The notes beneath the pieces were generated by a model. That model searched no databases, was not told where the DNA came from, and worked only from the letters and a program-made list of their open reading frames with translations. A stretch of DNA of 64,000 bases from Prostheceraeus crozeri (lineage: Eukaryota > Platyhelminthes > Polycladida > Euryleptidae), in NCBI GenBank assembly GCA_907163375.1, contig CAJQUW010001117.1, positions 50,522-114,521 on the forward strand. The letters are read 5' to 3'. The translations under genes were made by a program, and so were the position numbers. Below, piece after piece: positions 1 through 9,479 of this stretch; positions within the stretch are counted from its first letter, which is position 1; each line of letters begins with the position of its first letter.

Positions 1-370
1 AACAGGCTTATGTGATTTCAATAAAGTATCACGGATTGTTAAATTCCTAATGTGTTATCTGTTTAATGTATAGCTAATGGAGGCATGTTAAACGTTGAGT
101 TTTTCCTTCATTCACTGACGACTCATCATATGAATGAGTTAAGGTGAAAACGGTATGCGTCATCACTTTGACTGACAAAGGAATGCACACGCACTGAATG
201 GGGAAAAGATCAGGCTGTCAATAAGGATGAATAGAATCTTATCGAATGGTCTGACATCTACGACAATGAGGTGGATCCATTTTTAGACATGGGTTATCGC
301 TTTGTCTGATATGAAAACGTTCACACGCTCGCATATTCAGCTGTGAATATAATTTACTATTGCTATTTTT

Positions 371-992
371 AGTGACTATCTTTACAAGAAGAATGACAGT
401 GATGTAAGCAACATGCTTCCTAAGCTGAATAGAGCTGTTTGTATTATTCTATTAGACATGTCGTTTAGCAAATCGGCGATACAACGATGTTGCCCACCTG
501 TTAGAAAAATTAGCACAAGCGAGTTATGTGAAGTGTTACTTGATGATGCAAAGATACATCACATTTCATTTTTGATTGAAAATCAAAGTGCTCTTCTGAA
601 ACTGGGCGATGGCATTCATTGTCAATTGAGTGAAAATTTGATAAAACTGTAGTTTTTCATTGCTGTAAAATGTGTTTACTGCTACACGCATGATTGGTGT
701 AGGAATACCAATGACCCTTAATAAACATGAACAACACCTTTACATTCAAAGTGATCTGATTTCACCTATTTCTTTTGATGAGAAAAAAGAATACATTTTA
801 CGCGATTTCATTCATGACAAAGACGCTTCATATGGAATAGTCGAGAAGATGTTTGAATCTATTTTCTATCATCCCGTCGTCAAACAAACTATACCCTCTA
901 TTGCTATCAAAATTACCAATGGTTTACAAGAGTGCATCCATGTGAAAGATACTAAATCCCTCATAACGTTAGTGTTTCGGAAAACAAAGTGA
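371..992 (+). mobile_element. Short coding fragments in left arm, possibly Polinton-type
   Basis: Two short open frames lie head to tail, at 413-652 and 672-992. The second has a C-terminus (His-Pro-Val, then Ile-x-Ile-Lys-Ile-Thr, then an Ile-Thr-Leu-Val-Phe-Arg-Lys end) that recalls the C-terminal strand pattern of minor-capsid or penton-like proteins of Polintons and adintovirus-like elements. This is a resemblance recalled by eye, not a search result. The first frame is not recognised. An AG after a pyrimidine-rich stretch lies near 370. Treated as a fragmentary, broken fossil; the family assignment is tentative. It is present again, identically, in the other arm. Confidence 0.3.
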
Positions 993-1107
993 AGTCTTTA
1001 TACAACATTTATTGAAATATGTACATGAATGTGAAGCAATAGACTTTATACAACATCCACTGAAAATATATACATGAGCGCACTTCAATAAATGTTGTAT
1101 AAAGACT

Positions 1108-1729
1108 TCACTTTGTTTTCCGAAACACTAACGTTATGAGGGATTTAGTATCTTTCACATGGATGCACTCTTGTAAACCATTGGTAATTTTGATAGCAAT
1201 AGAGGGTATAGTTTGTTTGACGACGGGATGATAGAAAATAGATTCAAACATCTTCTCGACTATTCCATATGAAGCGTCTTTGTCATGAATGAAATCGCGT
1301 AAAATGTATTCTTTTTTCTCATCAAAAGAAATAGGTGAAATCAGATCACTTTGAATGTAAAGGTGTTGTTCATGTTTATTAAGGGTCATTGGTATTCCTA
1401 CACCAATCATGCGTGTAGCAGTAAACACATTTTACAGCAATGAAAAACTACAGTTTTATCAAATTTTCACTCAATTGACAATGAATGCCATCGCCCAGTT
1501 TCAGAAGAGCACTTTGATTTTCAATCAAAAATGAAATGTGATGTATCTTTGCATCATCAAGTAACACTTCACATAACTCGCTTGTGCTAATTTTTCTAAC
1601 AGGTGGGCAACATCGTTGTATCGCCGATTTGCTAAACGACATGTCTAATAGAATAATACAAACAGCTCTATTCAGCTTAGGAAGCATGTTGCTTACATCA
1701 CTGTCATTCTTCTTGTAAAGATAGTCACT
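1108..1729 (-). mobile_element. Mirror copy of the possible Polinton-type fragments
   Basis: This is the exact reverse-complement copy of the coding fragments in the left palindrome arm, with frames at 1108-1428 and 1448-1687. The same tentative virus-like assignment applies. The lack of any difference between the two copies dates the palindrome as very young, whatever the age of the fragment itself. Confidence 0.3.
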
Positions 1730-2099
1730 AAAAATAGCAATAGTAAATTATATTCACAGCTGAATATGCGAGCGTGTGAACGTTTTCATATCAGACAAAG
1801 CGATAACCCATGTCTAAAAATGGATCCACCTCATTGTCGTAGATGTCAGACCATTCGATAAGATTCTATTCATCCTTATTGACAGCCTGATCTTTTCCCC
1901 ATTCAGTGCGTGTGCATTCCTTTGTCAGTCAAAGTGATGACGCATACCGTTTTCACCTTAACTCATTCATATGATGAGTCGTCAGTGAATGAAGGAAAAA
2001 CTCAACGTTTAACATGCCTCCATTAGCTATACATTAAACAGATAACACATTAGGAATTTAACAATCCGTGATACTTTATTGAAATCACATAAGCCTGTT

Positions 2100-2329
2100 A
2101 TGATACAATGTCCGTTATGAAGGATGGTAATATGTATAGGGTACCACTCGAATGAGAGCAGCAGGAAAGGGTTCAGTTTCATAAATTATATAATGGCTGC
2201 TGTTTTTAATATTTGCTAGAACCATTATAGTCTTCAATTGAACAGATACTACCAAATTCTTCAATATTAATACACCAACGCTAACAGGCGGAACACCTTC
2301 TTTTCAGCAAACGAAATATGCTAATCACT
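2100..2329. other. Spacer between palindrome and satellite
   Basis: A short AT-rich stretch with no open frame or repeat that I can support. Confidence 0.5.
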
Positions 2330-4955
2330 TACAATTTTTATTATTTTACAAATAGCTATACCTTTATTTCTAGCATACAAAGGCTAAAACTCTATTTCTA
2401 ACGCATACACTATTGAAACTTTATTCTTAACTTGTAAACTATTGAAACTTTATTTTTAACTTGTTAACGGTTGAAACTTTGTTTTATTTCTAACATACAA
2501 GCAGATAGAACTTTATTCTTAACTTGTAAACTGGTGAAACTTCATTCTATTTCTAACATACAAACAGACAAAACTTTATTCTTAATATACACACACTATT
2601 GAAACTTTATTCTTAACTTGTAAACTTAAACAGATAGAACTTTATTCGTAACTTGTAAACTGGCGAAACTTCATTCTATTTCTAACATATAAACAAATAG
2701 AACTTTATTTCCAACATACACACTGTTGAAACTTTATTTTTAATCTGTAAACTGTTGAAACTATATCTTTCACTTACAAATAGTAGAACGCTTAGTCTAA
2801 CTTGCAAACTATTAAATCCTGCAATCATATTTTAACAAACAGATAAAACTCTATTTCTAACATACAAACAGATAAAACTTTATTTTTAACTTGTAAACGG
2901 TTGAAACTTTGTTTTATTTCTAACATACAGATAGAACTTTATTCTTAACATACACACTATTGAAACTTTATTTTTAACGTGTTAACTATTGAAACTTTAT
3001 TTTTTAACTTGTAAATCGGTGAAACTTTATTTTATTTCTAACATACAAGCAGATAAAATTTATTCTTAACTTGTAAACTGGTGAAATTTCATTCTATTTC
3101 TAACATATAAACAGATAGAACTTTATTCGTAACATACGCACTATTTAAACTTTATTCTTAACTTGTAAACTATTGAAACTTTATTTTTAACTTGTAAACG
3201 GTTAAAACTTTGTTTTATTTCTATCATACAAACAGATAAAACTTTATTCTTAATATACACACACTATTGAAACTTCATTCTTAACTTGTAAACTATTGAA
3301 ACTTTATTTTTAACTTGTTAACGGTTGAAACTTTGTTTTATTTCTAACACACAAGCAGCTTAAACTTTATTTCCAACATACACACTGTTGAAACTTTATT
3401 TTTAATCTGTAAACTGTTGAAACTATATCTTTCACTTACAAATAGTAGAACGCTTAGTCTAACTTGCAAACTATTAAATCCTGCAATCATATTTTAACAA
3501 ACAGTTACACCTTTATTTCTAAGATATACACTATTGAAACTTTATTTCTAACTTGTAAACTCTTGAAACTTTATTTTGATATACAAACAGCTAAAACTTT
3601 ATTTCTAACGTATACACCATTGAAACTTTAGTTTTTATTTTTTAAACTGTTGAAACTTTATTTTGTTTCTAACATGTAAACAGATAAAGCTTTATTTCTA
3701 ACATATACACTATTGAAACTTTATTTCTAACTTGTACACTGGTGAAACTTTATTTCTAACTTGTAAACGGTTGAAAATTTGTTTTATTTCTATCATAGAA
3801 ACAGATAGAACTTTATTCTTAACTTGTAAACTGGTGAACCTTCATTTTATTTCTAACATATAAACAGATAGAACTTTATTCTTAACTTGTAAACTTAAAC
3901 AGATAGAACTTTATTCGTAACTTGTAAACTGGCGAAACTTCATTCTATTTCTAACATATAAACAAATAGAACTTTATTCTGAACATGCACACTATTGAAA
4001 CTTTATTCTTAACTTGTAAACTATTGAAACTTTATTTTTAACTTGCAAACTATTGAAACTTTATTTTTAACTTGTTAACGGTTGAAACTTTGTTTTATTT
4101 CTAACATACAAGCAGATAGAACTTTATTCTTAACTTGTAAACTGGTGAACCTTCATTTCATTTCTAACTTGTAAACTCTTGAAACTTCATTTTGATATAC
4201 AAACAGCTAAAACTTTATTTCTAACGTATACACCATTAAAAATTAATTTCTAACTTGTAAACTCTTGAAACAGTTATAATTTTATTTTTAACTTGTAGAC
4301 TGTTGAAACTTTATTTCTAACTGGTAAACTGTTGAAATGATATCTTTCATTTACAAATAGTAGAACACTTTGTCCAACTTGTAAACTAGTAAATCTTGTT
4401 CGCCATCGAATCTAACTATTTAAATCTTCATCATGGAAATCAATGTTCCACAGTCGGAGTAAAAGTTTGAGATGATACACTCCTGGCAAACTAACTCATG
4501 AAGTAGCTTTGCTGTAATACATTTCTATCTGTAAACATATGATAATGTTAAAGTGAATCTAAAACTTTTCAGCTTATTAATTGTTCATCGTTGCATCAAC
4601 GCTTTAACACGTGAACAGTTATAATTTATTTTTAATTTACACTTAGTCTAACTTGTAAACTAGTAAATCTTGCGATCTTATTTTTACAAACAGTTACACC
4701 TTTATTTCTAACATATACACTATTGAAACTTTATTTCTAACTTGTAAACTCTTGAAACTTTATTTTGATATACAAACAGCTAAAACTTAATTTCTAACTT
4801 GTAAACTCTTGAAACAGTTATAATTTTATTTTTAATTTACACTTAGTCTAACTTGTAAACTAGTAAATCTTGCGATCTTATTTTTACAAACAGTTACACC
4901 TTTATTTCTAACGCATACACTATTGAAACTTTATTTCTAACTTGTAAATCTTATG
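2330..4955. repeat. 29-bp AT-rich satellite with higher-order repeats
   Basis: About 2.6 kb is built from degenerate units of roughly 28-30 bp around GAAACTTTATT, TCTAACTTGTAAACT and TTG. A second unit type carries ACATACAAACAGATA in place of the ACTTGTAAACTATTG part, and the two types alternate irregularly. Longer blocks are duplicated: a block of about 130 bp at 2709 recurs at 3370, one of about 95 bp at 2612 recurs at 3881, and one of about 140 bp at 4620 recurs at 4811. It has no coding capacity. A stretch near 4400-4560 is less regular. Confidence 0.9.
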
Positions 4956-5255
4956 ACACTTCATATGGGTGATGATGGTAGATGAAATAGTGTCAAATAA
5001 AATTAAGATAGCTTACACTTCTGATACAGGGATAGCAATCGACTGCGATCCATGTGTAAAGAGCTTGTTAGACTACGAAAGAGAGAAGTGTGTTATGTTG
5101 CGTGTGGCGCGTGAGTGTCCTCCCATTTCATTCCATTCATCAATTCGTCTCATTGATAGAGACAGGTAGAACTCATGGTTCTCATAACGTATGCAATGGA
5201 AAGTTTTAGGCAACCTTCGACAGTTGGCTAAATGTCGCCCTGGCGCGAATGCATA

Positions 5256-5420
5256 CTACGTTGAGACAGAGGCAATCACTTGCAAACATGACGCAGAGAG
5301 GTTTAACAAGATTGACCATTGCCGAATGTCCCTTGCGGTATACATAGCTACGGGTTTCACCGCCGCCCTTTACAGGAACACCCGTCGAAAGGAAGTATTA
5401 CACCGAACTTCATTTGCAAC
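5256..5420. repeat. Diverged module, copy 1
   Basis: First and most diverged of three copies. Shared landmarks in order are TACGTTGAGA, AACATGA, a GGTTT..AACAA segment, an accession of CCGCCG-like and GGAACAC blocks, and GGAAGTATTACA. The order and approximate spacing match the copies at about 5728 and 6401. Confidence 0.4.
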
Positions 5421-5727
5421 GTTCAAGTTGACTGATAACAGATTCAACTTAATGATAGTATTCGCCAGTCTAAAGACTGCCCAGGGCAAACCGCGTGGAG
5501 GCTCTATCATGTCTTGCCCCATAGTGGACGATTATACGGTAGTGTGTTAGTAGATTTCAATCATTGAAAAGGGAAGATGAGAATCATTTCATTTGTCTCA
5601 TCAACGTTTATCATGGGAGCAATCATTGAAGGGACATCTAATGAATTACATTTCACTCTACTCCATATCATAAAGACTAACCTTTGTCGAATGGCTGAAG
5701 TACTCTGACCTGGCGAGAGAAAGCGTC

Positions 5728-5875
5728 ACGTTGAGTATGAAGTCGAACGCCCAACATGAGCAACGGCTCAGAGGTTTCGGTCTAACAAACGACGAACAAC
5801 CCGTGCAACACAATCCCTCTACGGCAGTACCCGCCGTCCCGAAGGAACGCTCGAGCAAAGGAGGTATTACAGCGA
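5728..5875. repeat. Diverged module, copy 2
   Basis: Contains ACGTTGAG, CCCAACATGAG, GGTTTCGGTCT, CCGCCGTCCCGAAGGAAC and GGAGGTATTACAG in order. The same landmarks recur about 677 bases downstream. Confidence 0.6.
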
Positions 5876-5901
5876 TGATGTGCTTTATGAGTAGAAGTGA
5901 A

Positions 5902-5919
5902 TCTCTTGATAGCAAGAGA
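5902..5919. other. Hairpin with TGATAGCA apex, no. 1
   Basis: TCTCT-TGATAGCA-AGAGA. The apex supplies two base pairs and an ATAG loop, and five more pairs extend it. Confidence 0.6.
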
Positions 5920-5949
5920 CTATTCAACTAGAGAGCAAGTCAAAAATAA

Positions 5950-5961
5950 CCTGATAGCAGG
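5950..5961. other. Hairpin with TGATAGCA apex, no. 2
   Basis: CC-TGATAGCA-GG. The apex is the same and the stem sequence differs, with two pairs outside the apex. Confidence 0.5.
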
Positions 5962-6219
5962 ACAAATGTATAGTCAGTAATTTACACTTAGTGAGGAATG
6001 ATAGATTTGAGTGTAGTGAGTGGCACTCGATCCCGTCGACAGCCCGAAGGCCTTGTAGTGATCACTAGGGAAGTGAGAGATCTTCCCCGATACCCGCTCT
6101 TTACAGCTGAAGACATCATTGTCACTGCCCCGAAGTGGTAACAGCAACGCCGAGTCAAAGGTAGTGAACAGTAGCTGGGATCTAACCCCTCAAAGCTGCC
6201 TTAGTCTTAGTTAAATTTG

Positions 6220-6237
6220 AAATCTGATAGCAGATTT
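6220..6237. other. Hairpin with TGATAGCA apex, no. 3
   Basis: AAATC-TGATAGCA-GATTT. The apex is the same and five pairs of a third, unrelated stem sequence extend it. Confidence 0.6.
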
Positions 6238-6292
6238 GAACTCAGCATACTTGAAAACCTTGAGGAAACATCCCAAGTTATTGCTTTGATCT

Positions 6293-6306
6293 GCTTGATA
6301 GCAAGC
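6293..6306. other. Hairpin with TGATAGCA apex, no. 4
   Basis: GCT-TGATAGCA-AGC. The apex is the same, with three pairs of a fourth stem sequence. A GTAGAGAGC-type motif follows, as it does after hairpin 1. Confidence 0.5.
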
Positions 6307-6400
6307 CGTAGAGAGCTTGATTCACCAGCGTTTTGCAATGGAGATGTTTAGAGGCCACCCATGACAAGATAGCTAAGACTCAACCGATTGGCGTTCAAAG

Positions 6401-6550
6401 TGCTACGTTGAGAGCTGTGTCAAATGCCCAACATGAGACATGAGTTGTCCCAGCGGTTACGGTCTTAAATATGACACATTCCCTTGCCACACTTATCACT
6501 ACGGCATCGTCCGCCGTCCCGAAGGAACACCCTGTCAGTGGAATATTATA
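6401..6550. repeat. Diverged module, copy 3
   Basis: Contains CTACGTTGAGA, CCCAACATGAG, GGTTACGGTCT, CCGCCGTCCCGAAGGAAC and GGAATATTATAG. Spacing between landmarks is nearly the same as in copy 2, while the sequence in between differs. Confidence 0.6.
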
Positions 6551-7104
6551 GCAAAACTCTCCGTGTCTTGCTCGCTTTCAGTGAAAAGCCGCTTATACCA
6601 TGAGAAGACTGGCTCAGACATCATTAAAAATGCTTTCATTGACTTCAGCAGGGTCGAAAACCCCAGAAAACCTCCAAAACTAGTGAATTTAAATTTTTCA
6701 ACTTTTTAGCACTACTTATGAAATTTTATAAGTAGTCCATCACTTAGGGCAGGTCAATAGCGACCGAACCTTTTTTGAATCAAGTCAAACGGACTTGTAG
6801 AAGCAAAGTTACGAGCCTTTAAAGTTTTGGAGTCTTTTATGGCCTGGAGACGAAGGCCATCTCCTGGCGAACCTCTAAGTCTGACGGCTTAGCTGATATC
6901 AGCAATGAAATTTTCTAAGTCGGTTTCTTACAGAAACTTGGAATTTGAAATGTCCGAAGCTATCATCGGAGCTCAGAGAGACGACCTACCTCTGACAATC
7001 GTTCTCCTCTAAATGACAAGTCTCTGTCGGTTCCCAGCTTATATAGTGTGTGGCGATCAGCTGATGACGTAATACCCATCATCCAAACACTAAAAATCCC
7101 GTCT

Positions 7105-9135
7105 ATCTCCGGTTCTAGTGCTCCGATTGAGCTGGAAATATACCATTTCCATGTAGAATTTGACGCTGAATCCGAATCTGACCTCCGTTTTCCCATCCGA
7201 TGCTTCGTTTTGGCTCTACAGTAGGCAGCCATCGCAAAAATTCTAACTCTGTCGTTTTTCCGAAAAATGTTGAAAATTTTTCTCGCCGATTGACTTGAAA
7301 CTCTCCGATTGACATGAAACTCACCATACAGATAAAGAATTTGACGCTGATTCCAAATCTGAAATCCGTTTTCCCATCCGAGCCTTCGTTTTGGTGCTAC
7401 AACCCAAAACGTCCCAAATTCTAACTCTGTCGTTTTTCGCCAATGTCCCAAAATCTTAAATGGTGTCTCACATCTAAACGAAGACAGATAGGAACAAGCC
7501 GTTTCTTTCACTGAATTTGTCTCACTCTTAGCTTTCAAACGAGCTATCGCACGACAAAATCCGTCCACTAGAAGCCAAAGTCGAAGCAAGCTGTCCAGAG
7601 GGGGGGGGACGTCAGCTAAAATTTCAAAATTTGATGAAAAATGTTTTGGTGACGGTCCCAGGTCGAAATTCCACACTTTGGAAAATTTTCAAAATTTTAC
7701 CATACAAAGTCACTCTGACACTTAGGATTTTTTCAGGTAAGCGAGCTCCGACCTAAAATCTTGTAACCGCTCTAACTTTTGAACGAAGACAGATAGGAAC
7801 AAGCCGATTCTTTCACTGAATTTGTCTCACTCTTAGCTTTCAAACGAGCTATCGCACGACAAAATCCGTTCACTGGAAGCCAAAATCGAAGCAAGCTGTC
7901 CAGAGGGGGGGGGACGTCAGTGAAAATTTTTTCTCTCCGATTGAGCTGGAAATACACCATTTCCATGTAGAATTTGACGCTCAATCCGAATCTGGCCTCC
8001 GTTTTCCCATCCGATGCTTCGTTTTGGCTCTACAGTAGGCAGCCATCGCAAAAAATTCTAACTCTGTCGTTTTTTCGAAAAATGTTGAAAATCTTTTCTC
8101 GCCGATTGACTTGAAACTCACCATGCTGATAGAGAATTTGACGCTGATTCCAAATCTGAAATCCGTTTTCCAATCCGATGCTTCGTTTTGAAGCTACAGC
8201 CCAAAACGTCCCAAATTCTAACTCTGTCGTTTTTCGCCAATGTCCCAAAATCTTAAATGGTGTCTCACATCTAAACGAAGACAGATAGGAACAAGCCGAT
8301 TCTTTCAATGAATTTGTCTCACTCTTAGCTTTCAAACGAGCTATCGCACGACAAAATCCGTCCACTGGAAGCCAAAATCGAAGCAAGCTGTCCAGAGGGG
8401 GGGGGACGTCAGTGAAAATTTTTTCTCTCCGATTTCGCTGGAAACATCCTTCCTAACCCAAAATTTCACGTAGATTCCGAATCTGGCCTCCGTTTTCTCA
8501 TCCGATGCTTCGTTTGGGCGCAACACACCAAAACGTCCCAAATTCTAACTCTGTCGTTTTTCGAAAAATGTTGAAAATTTTTTCTCTCCGATTGACTTGA
8601 AACTCACCATACAGATAGAGAATTTCACGCTGATTCCAAATCTGAAATCCGTTTTCCAATCCGATGCTTCGTTTTGAAGCTACAGCCCAAAACGTCCCAA
8701 ATTCTAACTCTGTCGTTTTTCGCCAATGTCCCAAAATCTTAAATGGCGTCTCACATCTAAACGAAGACAGATAGGAACAAGCCGATTCTTTCACTGAACT
8801 TGTCTCACTCTTAGCTTTCAAACGAGCTATGGCACGACAAAATCCGTCCACTGGAAGCCAAAATCGAAGCAAGCTGTCCAGAGGGGGGGACGTCAGCGAA
8901 AATTTTTTCTCTCCGATTGACTTGAAACTCACCCTACCGATGCAGAATTTCACGCTGAATCCGAATCTGGCCTCCGTTTTCTCATCCGATGCTTCGTTTG
9001 GGCGCTACACACCAAAACTTCCCAAATTCTAACTCTGTTAAAATTTTGAAGAAAAATTTTTTCTCACCGATTGCCTTGAAACTCACCCTACCGATGCAGA
9101 ATTTCACGCTGAATCCGAATCTGGCAGCCATTTGA
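7105..9135. repeat. Nested 163-bp / 490-bp satellite
   Basis: The basic unit of about 163 bp carries CTCCGATTGACTTGAAACTC, a CCGATGCTTCGTTT block and TCTAACTCTGTCGTTTTTCG. Three unit types form a higher-order repeat of about 490 bp, best seen from 8419 to 8902. The landmark GACAGATAGGAACAAGCCG occurs at about 7487, 7789, 8279 and 8768, so one period is shortened to about 300 bp. One unit type ends in CTGTCCAGAG followed by a run of G. Long open frames on both strands here are a by-product of the repeat and not genes. Confidence 0.92.
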
Positions 9136-9141
9136 CCATCC

Positions 9142-9247
9142 ACGACAACCTAGACGGTCGCCCACGTCAACCTAGACGGTCGCCCACGTCAACCTAGACG
9201 GTCGCCCACGTCAACCTGGACGGTCGCCCAAGTCAACCAGGCGGTCG
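9142..9247. repeat. 22-bp minisatellite, about 5 units
   Basis: Four and a half to five units of 22 bp built around CAACCTAGACGGTCGCCC followed by ACGT. The last unit is diverged. It follows the large satellite directly and is much richer in GC. Confidence 0.93.
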
Positions 9248-9261
9248 GACCAACTCACTCG

Positions 9262-9450
9262 AGTCTCACACTCTGTCGTTGCAGAGGGGGGGGAGTCAGC
9301 GAACATGTTGTGAACGGGAACCCACCTGGCCGGCACTCCACGACAGACCACAACCTCTGTCGTTCCAGAGGGGGGGGACTCAGACCCGAAGCACCACGGC
9401 GGCCGACCACGACACTCTACCGTTCCAGAGGGGGGGGGAGGGCGCGCTGT
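9262..9450. repeat. G-tract repeat, three diverged units
   Basis: Three units of about 60-85 bp each contain a TCTGTCGTTCCAGAG-like block followed by seven or more G residues and then a CTCAG-like block. The core CCAGAG plus G run is also the landmark of the 490-bp satellite upstream, so the two arrays probably share an origin. Confidence 0.75.
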
Positions 9451-9479
9451 GTTTATTATGGACCTTTTGTTACTACTGG

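Larger units (their letters stand above)
1..2099. repeat. Perfect 2.1-kb inverted repeat (palindrome)
   Basis: Bases 1-1016 are the reverse complement of bases 1084-2099, with the axis at 1050 and a 67-base spacer. Both pairs of open frames in the arms translate identically (79 and 106 residues), and the outermost bases also pair, so the arms look free of differences. The left arm reaches the first base of the window, so the true outer end is not visible. Identical arms of this length mean a very recent duplication, gene conversion, a hairpin terminus or a fold-back assembly artefact. The sequence alone does not separate these. Confidence 0.97.
4956..6960. other. Unassigned hairpin-rich region
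   Basis: About 2 kb between two satellites, less AT-rich than its surroundings. Open frames at 4969-5169 and 5191-5550 (plus strand) match nothing I recognise and have no clear gene structure. Three diverged copies of a module and four hairpins with a common loop lie here (listed separately). Other perfect hairpins include a 9-bp stem near 6709-6736 (ACTACTTAT with ATAAGTAGT), 6-bp stems near 6782 (CAAGTC/GACTTG) and 6922 (GTTTCT/AGAAAC), and a 7-bp stem near 5425 (AAGTTGA/TCAACTT). The region could be a structured non-coding RNA, a decayed element or a complex repeat. I cannot choose. Confidence 0.5.

Noticed and set aside
5191-5550. 119-codon frame as a gene
   Set aside because: It overlaps one of the diverged modules and hairpins, has no recognised motif and no matching frame in the other module copies.
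6963-9032. Long open frames, including one of 237 codons at 6963-7676, on the minus strand
   Set aside because: They lie wholly in the 163/490-bp satellite and repeat with it; the reading frames follow the repeat and not a gene.
9142-9247. 22-bp repeats as a CRISPR-like array
   Set aside because: The units are contiguous with no spacers, and the context is eukaryotic.
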